Positions 44,205-52,432 of a stretch of DNA of 64,000 bases are shown here, piece after piece. Origin of the DNA: JACVRW01 sp963808545 (GTDB lineage Bacteria > Actinomycetota > Thermoleophilia > Solirubrobacterales > Thermoleophilaceae); contig CAWEGB010000015.1 in the NCBI GenBank assembly GCA_963808545.1, positions 248,001-312,000 on the forward strand, read 5' to 3'. A program made the position numbers and the translations under genes. A model generated the notes under the pieces. The model saw only the letters and a program-made list of their open reading frames with translations. It ran no database searches and was not told where the DNA came from. How positions within the stretch are numbered: the stretch's first letter is position 1; each line of letters begins with the position of its first letter.

Positions 44205-45993
44205 CCTCGAGGCTGCCACCCACGGCCGCGAGCCGGTCGCGCATGTTCACGAGCCCCTTGCCGACGTGGCCGTTCTGGGTGTCGAACCCAGGACCGTCGT
44301 CACTCACCTCGAAGCGCAGATCCCCGTTGCGTCGCACCGAGATCTCCACGGACGTCGCCTCCGGCGCGTGCTTGGCCACGTTCTGGAGCGCCTCCACGCA
44401 GCAGAAGTACGCCGCCGTCTCCACCTCGGACGGGTAGCGGTCGGCTCCATCCACCCTGACCCGCGCGGGCACCGGCGATTCGATCGCCGCCGTTCGAATC
44501 GCGGCTGAGAATCCCCGCGCGGCCAGCAGGGAGGGGTACACGCCGGCCGCGAGCGACCTGAGCTCGTTGAGCGCCGCCTCCACGTCATCCCCCAGGCGCC
44601 GCAGCATCTCGCGGGCTCGCGCCGGGCTCTCACCCATCAGGTCCTGGGCCATCTCGAGCCGGATGCGCAACGCCACCAGCCGCTGCTGGCCGCCGTCGTG
44701 GAGATCGCGCTCGATCCGGCGGCGCTCGTCGTCGGCCGCGGCCAGAATGCGCGCTCTGGATGCGTGCAGGTCGCGCAGGGAGCTCTGAACCCTCGCGGTC
44801 AGGCGATAGTTGTCGTCCCACACGAAGGCGTAGGTACCGACGGCCTCGACGAAGGCGTGCTGATGCTCGAGGGCCTCGTCATGGAGCAGCGCGGCCACCG
44901 GGCCCTGGTCGTCGAACACCTGCGTGCTCGACCTCCCGGAGCCGGGCTCGGGGAGGGTGACCACCTGCTCGTCGCCGTTGACCCACGAGCCGCCGTGCTC
45001 TGGTCGCCAGTAGGCCAGCTCCACGCTCGGATCGCCGAGGGCGTCGCCTATCAGCTCACGGCGATGGCCCGGCTCGCTCTGCTCGCGCAGGTCGTGGGCC
45101 ATCCTCAGGAGGGAGTCGGCGGTGTAGATCCGCCAGCGCAGCAGGCCGATGACGAACCCCACGCACATGGCCGGCAGACCGAGGGCCAGAGCTCCCGTGA
45201 GGACGTCCAGCACCGCCTGCTCGGCGCCGGCCCGCCGGGCGCCCAGTGCGACGACGAGGATCAGGGTCCTGGCGATCGCCACCACCAGCACGGGCATCAG
45301 CGTCATTCGCAAGAGCCTGCTGGCGCGCCCGATGCGCCTGGCAAGGTGCACCACCACCGCCAACGCCAGCAGCCCGGTGAGCAGCTCACGCAGCGGCACC
45401 AACACGTCGCCCAGGAAGGCCGGCTCCGATCCGGCCACCATGAACGCGTTCGCCGGGCAGTCGGCGACACAGGTGGAGATCACGGACGGGCTGGGGTAGG
45501 TCTCCGCGATCAGGGCCGTGGGCAGGAAGAGAAGGGTGACGAGTGCGGCGATGCCGCCGGCGAGAAGCCGATCCGTCGTGCTCGTGAGCCGCCCGGACGG
45601 GAAGGCGAGCATCAGGTAGATGAGCACCCCCTCGACCGTCCAGCCGACCACCCGGCCGATGCTGTAGAAGACGCTGTCGCTCGATCCCGCCAGGCCGGCC
45701 AGGGCCCAGACGAACCCAGCGGCCACCATCAGCCGGCCAAAGCGCCAGTGAGCCCCGTCTCGCCAGGCGTAGAGCCCCACCGCAATCGGCACCAACACCA
45801 TCAGGGCCGACCGCTCTGCAAGCGACACGCTGTGCGGCATGTCCCCCCGAAGCGTGATCGTCACGACGGCCGCGGTCAGCAGCCCGCCGGCGACGGCGAC
45901 CGCCAGCATGCCGGGCACGCCGATACGGCGCGCTTCACGCGCGCCGTCGATTGGACTAGAGATGTAGGGCACGATGCTCCCCGGACGTCGCAA
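44098..45993 (-). CDS. Membrane sensor histidine kinase (HisKA_3/NarL-partner type)
   Basis: 631 residues from a TTG at 45993; a later GTG (IVPYISSP region) is possible. Seven or eight N-terminal transmembrane helices (about 30-290) form a sensor without a large extracellular domain. A GAF-like linker is followed by the phospho-acceptor helix ERDLHDGGQQRLVALRIRLE (His about 430). The HATPase has its N box in NVAKHAPEAT (about 540), VSDDGPGFD and GKGLVNMRDRLAAVGG. It probably phosphorylates the convergent receiver-only protein, and perhaps the NarL orphan at 39.8 kb. A perfect 28-base palindrome overlaps its start. Confidence 0.87.
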   Translation of the reverse strand: MRRPGSIVPYISSPIDGAREARRIGVPGMLAVAVAGGLLTAAVVTITLRGDMPHSVSLAERSALMVLVPIAVGLYAWRDGAHWRFGRLMVAAGFVWALAGLAGSSDSVFYSIGRVVGWTVEGVLIYLMLAFPSGRLTSTTDRLLAGGIAALVTLLFLPTALIAETYPSPSVISTCVADCPANAFMVAGSEPAFLGDVLVPLRELLTGLLALAVVVHLARRIGRASRLLRMTLMPVLVVAIARTLILVVALGARRAGAEQAVLDVLTGALALGLPAMCVGFVIGLLRWRIYTADSLLRMAHDLREQSEPGHRRELIGDALGDPSVELAYWRPEHGGSWVNGDEQVVTLPEPGSGRSSTQVFDDQGPVAALLHDEALEHQHAFVEAVGTYAFVWDDNYRLTARVQSSLRDLHASRARILAAADDERRRIERDLHDGGQQRLVALRIRLEMAQDLMGESPARAREMLRRLGDDVEAALNELRSLAAGVYPSLLAARGFSAAIRTAAIESPVPARVRVDGADRYPSEVETAAYFCCVEALQNVAKHAPEATSVEISVRRNGDLRFEVSDDGPGFDTQNGHVGKGLVNMRDRLAAVGGSLEVSSTAGRGTSVVGTIPGPGAETTPFRGAPTGGATA

Positions 45994-46018
45994 TCGCCCG
46001 GATCCATCCGGGCGATTG
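45991..46018. repeat. Perfect 28-base palindrome at the sensor-kinase start
   Basis: CAATCGCCCGGAT (45991-46003), CC, ATCCGGGCGATTG (46006-46018): two perfect 13-bp arms with a 2-base centre. The lower end overlaps the kinase TTG start codon. It could be a terminator for the SHOCT-DUF6325 genes, though no T tract follows on the minus strand, or a dimer-protein operator controlling the kinase. Confidence 0.7.
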
Positions 46019-46080
46019 GGCCAGGTCCAGGGAGACCGTACGGGATCCGGAGAGGGCTGTCCAGACCGCGGGAGCTGTGC

Positions 46081-46359
46081 TCAGCCGGCGAGGATCTTGG
46101 CCTTCTCTGAGGCGAATTCCTCTTCGGTGAGCACGCCCTGGTCCTTGAGCGCGGCCAGCTCCTTGAGCTGGGTCACGCGATCCTTGGCCGCCGGGGCGGG
46201 CGCCGCGGCCGGCGGTGGCGCGTAGGCCTGTTGGGGCTCGGGTGGGGCGTCCTGCTGTGCCCAGCGGCCGGCCTGGCGGCGGCTCACCCGGTTCGAAACG
46301 CTGGTGGCGGTTCCCGCGACCACGGCGGTGCGGGCCATCCCTCGAAGCAGTCCTGGCAT
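46081..46359 (-). CDS. Small SHOCT-domain protein
   Basis: 92 residues from the ATG at 46359. The N-terminal half is basic with a short hydrophobic stretch (RTAVVAGTATSVSNRV). A Pro/Ala/Gln linker follows, then a C-terminal SHOCT hairpin (RVTQLKELAALKDQGVLTEE with FASEKAKILAG). It lies 29 bases after the DUF6325-like gene, and the two form a conserved actinobacterial pair (family knowledge). Probably a membrane-associated scaffold; function unknown. Confidence 0.75.
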   Translation of the reverse strand: MPGLLRGMARTAVVAGTATSVSNRVSRRQAGRWAQQDAPPEPQQAYAPPPAAAPAPAAKDRVTQLKELAALKDQGVLTEEEFASEKAKILAG

Positions 46360-46388
46360 GTGGTGGCTCCTCTCGGTCAGCCCTAGGT

Positions 46389-46835
46389 TCAGCTGGTGGC
46401 TTCTGCGGCGTCGAGCAGGTCCATGAGGTCGGCGGCGGGAATGCGCTGGCTGTCCAGCAGCACCCCTCCGTTGCGCCTGACGGCAGCGGCGAACGGCGCC
46501 GCCCAGCGGTTCTCGTAGACGAGCATCACCGCCGCGGTTCCGGGCTCGATCGCGTCGGCAGCGGTGGCCACGTCGTCGTCGCCGAGGAGGCCCGACGACG
46601 CTCCCTCGAACTCCGTGAAGTCTCCGACGCCTCGCTCGTCGAGGTTGGTGGCGTCGAACCCGGAGAAGGTCCCATCCGCCTCCTTGACGACGAACATCGC
46701 GTCGAGCACGCGGATGATCCCTCGGTCGACGAGGTCCATCATGATGGGCACGGCCTCGCCGGTCATCGGAGCGTCGGCCGGAAAGCCGATCACGACGATG
46801 TCGACAGGGCCGAGCTCGGTCTCGTGTGCGTCCAT
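46389..46835 (-). CDS. DUF6325/DUF1269-like protein
   Basis: 148 residues with an alpha-beta core: LGPVDIVVIGFPADAPMTGE, then ALxRIIxVLDxxFVxK-like DRGIIRVLDAMFVVKEADG, a Gly-rich central helix region, and PGTAAVMLVYENRWAAPFAAAV. These are the features of DUF6325 (formerly grouped with DUF1269) proteins, which usually precede a SHOCT protein gene, as here. No enzymatic motif is recognised. Confidence 0.72.
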   Translation of the reverse strand: MDAHETELGPVDIVVIGFPADAPMTGEAVPIMMDLVDRGIIRVLDAMFVVKEADGTFSGFDATNLDERGVGDFTEFEGASSGLLGDDDVATAADAIEPGTAAVMLVYENRWAAPFAAAVRRNGGVLLDSQRIPAADLMDLLDAAEATS

Positions 46836-46900
46836 GGGCCGACCGTAGGCCGAGGGCGTCCAACCGGCATCACCCGTTATGGGTGAAATCGCCTCCCGGG

Positions 46901-47392
46901 CTAGCGCAGGATCTCCACCAGGAGCACCCAGGCCGTCATCGCCCCGGCGGCGATCGCGCCGACCACGCCGGCGAAGGTCCAGTAGAGGCCGCCGCCCGCC
47001 TCGGCCAGCAGGCTCGCGCCGCCGACCACGAAGGGCAGTGTGCCGACTGCCGGCGGCGCGACACGGGACACGACCCAGCTCGTGTGGTCGAGCCCGCCGA
47101 CCGTGCGGAAAATGAGGCCGCCGACGACAGCCGTCCAGATCAGGCCCTGGGCGAGCAGCAGCAGACCGAGGGCCACCCGTGACAGGCCCGGTGCCAGCGC
47201 CAAGAGCGACACCACGAGCGCGCCCAGCAGCAGAAGGAGCGTGGCCAGCGCACGCGCCGTCACGCCCTGAAGCTTCAGGATCCGCTCGATGTTGATCGAG
47301 ACCGCCACGAACACCAGGCCGGTCAGAGCGGCGGAGGCGCCCGCGGCGGCGACGAAGAAGTCAGACCACTCCGTGGCCTCGTAGGCCGTCAC
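46901..47392 (-). CDS. Four- to five-helix membrane protein, unknown function
   Basis: 163 residues from a GTG at 47392. The N-terminal EWSDFFVAAAGASAALTGLVFVAVSINIERIL is a conserved opening of a widespread uncharacterised actinobacterial membrane family. Three further helices follow (LLLLLGALVVSLLALAPG, LLLLAQGLIWTAVVGGLIF, AGAMTAWVLLVEIL). It starts one base past the stop of the truncated agmatinase gene. No domain name can be given safely. Confidence 0.65.
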   Translation of the reverse strand: MTAYEATEWSDFFVAAAGASAALTGLVFVAVSINIERILKLQGVTARALATLLLLLGALVVSLLALAPGLSRVALGLLLLAQGLIWTAVVGGLIFRTVGGLDHTSWVVSRVAPPAVGTLPFVVGGASLLAEAGGGLYWTFAGVVGAIAAGAMTAWVLLVEILR

Positions 47393-47393
47393 G

Positions 47394-47867
47394 TCAACGG
47401 CTCCGCCGCGCAGCGATCCCGCTCAGGATCTCGAGCGCCGCGCGCTCGGCAGCCAGGGCAGTGATGCCGGCGACGTCGTAGGCCGGGCACACCTCCACCA
47501 CGTCGGCCGAGCAGAGGTCAGCTCGAGCGCCGCGTGGCGGACGGTCCACGTGGGACTGGGCGAGGTCGCCCGGCGCCGCGGCGGCGTCGCCGTAGTCGAC
47601 CACCCTGAGCACGCTCAGCGGATCCAGGCCAAGTGTCATGTGCGGCCGGCCCCAGCGTCCGCCGTCGTCGGCCGCCCGGATCGCCCGTGGCCCGAAGCGG
47701 GTGCCCGGCCGGTTCGAAGTGCCGTCGTCGAACGGTGCGCCGAGAACGGCCACGTCCGTCCCGTGAAGGCCGCTCGGGTCCAGCACCAGCGGCTGGCCCG
47801 CGAAGGTGGCGGCCGCGCCGCCGGCGGGCGGCTGGTCTCCTCGATCGAGGCGCAGCTCGCCGGTCAC
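47394..47867 (-). pseudogene. Agmatinase/arginase-family gene with an internal in-frame deletion
   Basis: 157 codons where the family has about 300-340. The N-terminal third is normal (DVAVLGAPFDDGTSNRPGTR, FGPRAIRAADD, VVDYGDAAAAPGDLAQSH), and so is the C-terminal end (SADVVEVCPAYDVAGITALA). The middle, which carries all the Mn ligands (GGDHS, DAHxD and SxDxDxxDP motifs), is absent, joined in frame around RPPRGARADLC. The product cannot be a working ureohydrolase. The reading frame survives, so this is a recent deletion, an assembly collapse or a non-enzymatic remnant. It sits in a minus-strand run below the MFS gene (13-base gap). Confidence 0.8.
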
Positions 47868-47880
47868 GGGCGGCAGCCTC

Positions 47881-49113
47881 TCAGATCGCCGCTCGCCCCG
47901 GCTCGGCCCGTCGGCGGCGCGCCCTGCCCGTTGCCGCGGCCAGCCGGCGGGGATGCCTGGCGAGCGCGCCGAACAGCAGCGCGACGCCGGCCAGGCCGGC
48001 GCAGGCCCAGAGCGCCGCGACCGGGCCGTTCACGTCGACGAGGCTTCCGAGCACGCTGGTGGTAGCGGCACCGAAGGCCACGCTCAGGCCGAGCACGGCT
48101 CCGGACGCGAAGCCGGCCCGTCCGGGCAGTGCGTCCTGCGCCACGATCACGAGTGGGTAGTAGATGACTTCGAGCGTGAGACCGATCAGCGCGAGCACCA
48201 CCACCGCCATCGCCGGCGTGGTCATCGGCAGACCGGCCGTGAGCGGCACCAGCGCCGCGAGCGCGGCGAGGACGAGCAGCCCGCGGTCGTAGCGGTCGCC
48301 CAGCCGCCCGCCGGCGTAGGTCCCGGCGGCTCCCGCGAGCAGCATGCCCGACACGGCCAGGCTGCCCAATCGCACGGTGGAGCCGAGCTCGTCGGCGAAC
48401 CAGACCGGCACGAAGGCCATCAGGCCGAACAGCACTCCGGCCGCCGACGTGGCGGCCGCCGTCGCGTAGGCGAAGGTCAGCCAATCGGTGTGGCTCCGAG
48501 ACGGCTCCTCGTTGTCGGCGGCCACCTCTTGCGGGCCCGCCGCCACGCTGCGGCCGAGCACGAGTGCGGCGATGAGCGGCACCATGGCCACGGCGCCGGC
48601 GGCCTCGATCCCGAAGCCCGCGGCGAGCGGCACGGCCAGCGCCGGGCCCAGCGCGAAGCCCGCGCTGCCGCCGATGGAGAACACTCCCATCGCTGTGCCC
48701 GGGCTGCCCGGACTGGCCGCACGCGTGGCCCGGATGGCCTCGGGATGGAAGATCGCTACACCGAACCCGCCCACTAGGAGGGAGAGCGCGATCGCGGCGA
48801 ACGAGTCGAACAGCGTGGCCGCGAACAGGCCGGCCGCGGCGAGGACCAGGCCCAGCGGCGCGAGCCAGGGCGCACGCACCCGGTCACCGAACAGGCCGGC
48901 GAGCGGTTGGACGAGCGCCGACGCGAGGCTGCCCGCCAGCACCAGCAGGCCGGCGTCCGCGTAGCTCAGCCCGCGGTCCGCCACGAAGAAGGGAATCAGC
49001 GCGGGCACTGCGCCCAGGAACAGATCGGCGCCGGCGTGGCCGGCGGTCAGGCGCACTAGCCGGCCCCGGTGCGCGCCTTCGTCCGGGAGGATCCGGCGGA
49101 GGAGCCACGTCAT
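47881..49113 (-). CDS. MFS transporter, fosmidomycin-resistance-like
   Basis: 410 residues, 12 transmembrane helices. The N-terminal GHAGADLFLGAVPALIPFFV and YADAGLLVLAGSLASALVQPLAGLFGDR resemble the Fsr subgroup of the major facilitator superfamily, as does GGFGVAIFHPEAIRATR (motif with FHP). It probably exports a small antibacterial or metabolite. The start at 49113 overlaps the stop of the TetR gene (ATGA), so the regulator and pump are translationally coupled, and the TetR is the likely repressor. Confidence 0.85.
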   Translation of the reverse strand: MTWLLRRILPDEGAHRGRLVRLTAGHAGADLFLGAVPALIPFFVADRGLSYADAGLLVLAGSLASALVQPLAGLFGDRVRAPWLAPLGLVLAAAGLFAATLFDSFAAIALSLLVGGFGVAIFHPEAIRATRAASPGSPGTAMGVFSIGGSAGFALGPALAVPLAAGFGIEAAGAVAMVPLIAALVLGRSVAAGPQEVAADNEEPSRSHTDWLTFAYATAAATSAAGVLFGLMAFVPVWFADELGSTVRLGSLAVSGMLLAGAAGTYAGGRLGDRYDRGLLVLAALAALVPLTAGLPMTTPAMAVVVLALIGLTLEVIYYPLVIVAQDALPGRAGFASGAVLGLSVAFGAATTSVLGSLVDVNGPVAALWACAGLAGVALLFGALARHPRRLAAATGRARRRRAEPGRAAI

Positions 49114-49685
49114 GGCCGCACACCTCCCATCGCCAGGTCGACCACGGCGGCGGCGGCTCGCTCGGCCGGCCAGCGATGCTCTTGGCGCAGATGGAGGAAG
49201 GCGTAGGTGACCTGAACGTAGATCACCGTGGCGGCCTCCTCGGGATCGTCGAACGCCCGAAGTGATCCGTCCAGTGCTCCGTCGCGCAGCAGCCGCACGA
49301 TCGGGGCCACGAACTCGCCCCGGGTCAGTGTGTCGTCGCCCGGCTCGTGGTAGATCGCGTTCAGTGCGGCGTCGTCGAGGCCGGTCAACAGATCGGCGCG
49401 CGAGTCGGTGATGGCACAAACCGCCTCGAGCACTCTGGTGAGACGCGCCTGACCATCGCCGTCGGCGGTGAGGATCGGAAAGAGGAGGTCACGCTCCTCA
49501 CGAACGAGCTCCTCGCGGAGCGCGGCCACGATCGCCTGCCTGGTCTCGCCGCGCCGGTACAGGGTGACCCGGGTGATGCCCGCCTCGCGAGCGATGTCGT
49601 CCATCGACGCGCCCGCCAGGGCCTGTCTGGCGGCCAGGCGCCGCGCGGCAGCGAGAACCTCGTGTGACACAACTGTGTCATTCAC
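49110..49685 (-). CDS. TetR-family transcriptional regulator
   Basis: 191 residues. N-terminal HTH: ALAGASMDDIAREAGITRVT followed by LYRRGETRQAIVAALREEL. The C-terminal ligand domain (about 70-190) is helical with no family-specific motif I recognise. Its first codons overlap a palindrome TGACACA-N2-TGTGTCA, so autoregulation is likely. It is divergent from an SDR (26 bases between starts) and coupled to the MFS gene, hence probably controls both. Confidence 0.88.
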   Translation of the reverse strand: MNDTVVSHEVLAAARRLAARQALAGASMDDIAREAGITRVTLYRRGETRQAIVAALREELVREERDLLFPILTADGDGQARLTRVLEAVCAITDSRADLLTGLDDAALNAIYHEPGDDTLTRGEFVAPIVRLLRDGALDGSLRAFDDPEEAATVIYVQVTYAFLHLRQEHRWPAERAAAAVVDLAMGGVRP

Positions 49686-49699
49686 AATACAATGTGTAT
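49665..49699. promoter_or_regulatory. Candidate TetR operators between tetR and the SDR
   Basis: Two dyads: TGACACA-AC-TGTGTCA (49665-49680, perfect 7-bp arms) and ATACA-ATG-TGTAT (49687-49699, perfect 5-bp arms), with centres 20.5 bases apart. The stretch is strikingly AT-rich for this genome and fills the divergent promoter, where binding would control both genes. Confidence 0.65.
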
Positions 49700-49711
49700 C
49701 ATATACTGCCC

Positions 49712-50623
49712 ATGGACCGAACGCTCACAGGCAAGGTCGCTCTGGTGGCGGGTGCCACCCGCGGCGCGGGACGGGGCATAGCGGTGGCTCTCGGCGAGGC
49801 GGGAGCGACCGTGTACTGCAGCGGTCGCAGCACGCGGGGGAGGCCCTCCGAGTACGGACGGCCGGAGACGATCGAGGAGACCGCCGAGCTGGTGGGCGGT
49901 GCGGGTGGTGTCGGGATTCCAGTCGTGGCGGACCACCTCGATGCGGAGCAGGTCGAGGCGCTGGTGCAGCGGATCGACGCCGGCCACGGGCGACTCGACA
50001 TCCTGGTCAACGACATCTGGGGCGGGGAGCTCCTGTTCGAGTGGCAGACGCCGCTGTGGGAGCACGACCTCGACCAGGGGCTGCGGCTGCTCCGCCTCGC
50101 GGTGGACACTCACCTGATCACGAGCCACTTCGCGCTGCCGCTCATGATCCGTCGCCGCGGCGGCCTGGTGGTCGAGATGACCGACGGCACGCGCGCCTAC
50201 AACACCGAGAACTACCGGGTCTCCGCCTTCTACGACCTGGCCAAGACGGCCGTGCTGCGACTCGCCTTCGCCCAGGCCGAGGAGCTCGCCCCGCACGGCT
50301 GCGCCGCGGTGGCGCTGACTCCGGGATGGCTGCGCTCGGAGATGATGCTCGACAACCACCGGGTCACCGAGGACAACTGGCGCGAGGCGGGCAACCCGCA
50401 CTTCGTGGCCATCTCGGAGAGCCCGCGGTTCGTGGGCCGGGCGGTGGCCGCGCTGGCCGCTGACCCCGAGGTCGGTGCCAGGAACGGCGGCTCCTACTCG
50501 TCCGGTGAACTGGCCCGCGACTACGGCTTCACCGACCTCGACGGCTCACGGCCCGACTGCTGGCGCTACCTGGTGGAGGTTCAGGACGCGGGACGGCGCG
50601 CGGACCCGACCGGGTACCGCTGA
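49712..50623 (+). CDS. Short-chain dehydrogenase/reductase (long form)
   Basis: 303 residues. NAD(P)-binding loop AGATRGAGRGIAVALGEAGA, then YCSGRSTRG (basic residues suggest NADPH), ILVNDIWGG in place of NNAG, VEMTDGTR and the catalytic FYDLAKTAVLR (YxxxK). The C-terminal extension of about 60 residues (RNGGSYSSGELARDYGFTDLDGS) is typical of an SDR subgroup annotated as unclassified oxidoreductases. Probably repressed by the divergent TetR protein. Confidence 0.88.
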   Translation: MDRTLTGKVALVAGATRGAGRGIAVALGEAGATVYCSGRSTRGRPSEYGRPETIEETAELVGGAGGVGIPVVADHLDAEQVEALVQRIDAGHGRLDILVNDIWGGELLFEWQTPLWEHDLDQGLRLLRLAVDTHLITSHFALPLMIRRRGGLVVEMTDGTRAYNTENYRVSAFYDLAKTAVLRLAFAQAEELAPHGCAAVALTPGWLRSEMMLDNHRVTEDNWREAGNPHFVAISESPRFVGRAVAALAADPEVGARNGGSYSSGELARDYGFTDLDGSRPDCWRYLVEVQDAGRRADPTGYR

Positions 50624-50670
50624 GCCCACGTGGACTACCTGGCTATGGCGACCGCTTGGTCGGCTCGGCC

Positions 50671-50701
50671 TTGACTTCAAGCTCACTTCAACTTGTAACT
50701 T
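50671..50701 (+). promoter_or_regulatory. MerR-type promoter with 19-base spacer
   Basis: TTGACT (50671-50676), 19 bases, TAACTT (50696-50701). The elongated spacer contains TTCAAG-CTCA-CTTCAA, a 5/6-matched dyad in the position where MerR-family activators bind and untwist DNA. The start codon at 50709 is only seven bases past the -10, so the message is probably leaderless. Confidence 0.55.
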
Positions 50702-50708
50702 GTCGGAC

Positions 50709-51416
50709 ATGCACTCGAACGCCTCCCACGAGGGGCCAGTCGGAATCGTCACCGGGGCTTCGCGCGGCTTGGGCCTGGCGCTCACCCGGGAGCTGGCCGC
50801 GCGCGGCTGGCGTCTGTTCGTCGACGCACGGGACGGGGAGGCGCTGCGGCTGACAGCCGGTGAGGTTGAGGGGGTCACGGCGCTCGGCGGCGACGTGGCC
50901 GATCCGGAGCATCGCCAGTCCCTGGTCGATGCGGCCGGCGGGCGGATCGACCTGCTGGTCAACAACGCCAGCGTGCTCGGCCCCAGCCCGCAGCCGCCGC
51001 TGGCCGGCTACCCGCTCGCCGAGCTGCGGCACGTCTTCGAGGTGAACGCGCTGGCGCCGCTGGCCCTGGCGCAGCTCGCCCTGCCCCGCCTCGCGCCGGG
51101 CGCCGCGATCCTGAACGTCACCTCCGACGCTGCGGTGGAGGCCTACGAGGGCTGGGGCGGCTACGGCTCCTCGAAGTCGGCCCTGGACCAGCTCACCGCG
51201 ATCTTCGCCGCCGAGAACCCGGGCCTTCGGGTCTACAGCGTGGATCCGGGCGACATGCGCACCCGGTTGCACCAAGAGGCCTTTCCCGGCAAGGACATCG
51301 GCGACCGGCCCCCACCCGAGCAGAGCGTGCCCGGATTGATGGATCTGATCGAGGGCTCGCGACCGAGCGGGCGTTACCGGACGGCTGAGCTCGCCGCTGC
51401 GCCCTCGCCCCGATGA
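50709..51416 (+). CDS. Short-chain dehydrogenase/reductase paired with a QueA-like gene
   Basis: 235 residues: VTGASRGLGLALTRELAARG coenzyme loop, a Gly-Gly-Asp-Val (GGDVAD) acidic turn, LLVNNASVLG (NNAS), ILNVTSDAAVEAY, catalytic YGSSKSALDQL and VDPGDMRT. A classical SDR. No Shine-Dalgarno sequence precedes the ATG at 50709, consistent with a leaderless transcript from the MerR-type promoter. Its stop overlaps the QueA-like start (ATGA), so the two proteins are made together. Substrate unknown. Confidence 0.88.
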   Translation: MHSNASHEGPVGIVTGASRGLGLALTRELAARGWRLFVDARDGEALRLTAGEVEGVTALGGDVADPEHRQSLVDAAGGRIDLLVNNASVLGPSPQPPLAGYPLAELRHVFEVNALAPLALAQLALPRLAPGAAILNVTSDAAVEAYEGWGGYGSSKSALDQLTAIFAAENPGLRVYSVDPGDMRTRLHQEAFPGKDIGDRPPPEQSVPGLMDLIEGSRPSGRYRTAELAAAPSPR

Positions 51417-52432
51417 GCACCCTGACCTCGCCGGCACCGTTGGAAGCGCACGAGCCTCCGGAGGCGGTGAACGGCGCGCGCGACGACGTGCGCCTGCTCG
51501 TAGCCTCGCGCGCAGACGGCGATCTGGTCCACACCCGCTTCCGGGATCTCCCGCGCTTCCTGGTCCCCGGCGACCTTCTGGTGGTCAACGCCTCGGCCAC
51601 GCTTCCCGCGGCCGTGCCGGGGAGCCTCGGCGGGGAGGAGCTCGAGCTCCGCCTCTCCACGCTCCTGGCCCGCGACGTCTGGGTCGTCGAGCTGAGAACC
51701 CGCGACCGCCGGCCCTACGGGCGACCTCCGGTCGGCTCGCGTGTCCGGCTTCCGGCACACGCGCACGCGGATCTGCTTCAGCCTCACGGCGAGGGCGGGC
51801 GACTCGCCGTCGCGCGGCTGAACCTGGGCGGCCGGCCGGTCGAGGACTACCTGCGCCGGCACGGCAGGCCGATCCGCTACGACTACGTCGACCACGACTG
51901 GCCGATCGAGGCCTACCAGACCGTGTTCGGCCGCTGTCCCGGCAGCGCCGAGATGCCCAGCGCGGCCCGGCCGTTCACCCACCAGCTCGTCTCCTCCCTG
52001 GCCGCGCGGGGCGTTCTATTCGCGCCGCTGATCCTCCACACGGGCGTCTCCTCGCTCGAGCGTGGCGAGGCTCCCTACCCAGAGCGCTACGTCGTGCCCG
52101 AGACCACGGCGCGGGTCGTCAACGCCGTGCACGGCTGGGGCGGCCGCGTGATCGCCGTGGGGACAACCGTGGTGCGGGCGCTGGAAACGGTGGCCGAATC
52201 AGACGGATCGGTGAGGTCCGGCGCAGGCTCGACCGACCTGATCATCACGCCGGCACGCGGCCTGCGCGCGTGCGACGCCCTGCTCACCGGCTGGCACGAC
52301 GCGGATGCGTCGCATCAGGACCTGCTCCGGGCCGCGGCGGGAACGGAGCTCCTGCGTCGCTCCTACGAGGCGGCCGCCGACCGCGGGTACCGAAGGCACG
52401 AATTCGGTGACTCCCATCTGATCCTGCCCTGA
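51413..52432 (+). CDS. QueA-like S-adenosylmethionine:tRNA ribosyltransferase-isomerase
   Basis: 339 residues. QueA features are RFRDLPRFLVPGDLLVVNASATLPA in the N-terminal part, AYQTVFGRCPGSAEMPSAARPFTH (usual form: YQTVYA...GSVAAPTAGLHFT), ILHTGVSSL and VIAVGTTVVRALET. Authentic QueA adds the epoxycyclopentane precursor to preQ1-tRNA. Here the usual AAPTAGLHF core is replaced by EMPSAARPF, and no tgt or other queuosine gene is in the window. The gene is coupled to an SDR. The protein may therefore act on a different acceptor; that is inference. Confidence 0.82.
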   Translation: MSTLTSPAPLEAHEPPEAVNGARDDVRLLVASRADGDLVHTRFRDLPRFLVPGDLLVVNASATLPAAVPGSLGGEELELRLSTLLARDVWVVELRTRDRRPYGRPPVGSRVRLPAHAHADLLQPHGEGGRLAVARLNLGGRPVEDYLRRHGRPIRYDYVDHDWPIEAYQTVFGRCPGSAEMPSAARPFTHQLVSSLAARGVLFAPLILHTGVSSLERGEAPYPERYVVPETTARVVNAVHGWGGRVIAVGTTVVRALETVAESDGSVRSGAGSTDLIITPARGLRACDALLTGWHDADASHQDLLRAAAGTELLRRSYEAAADRGYRRHEFGDSHLILP

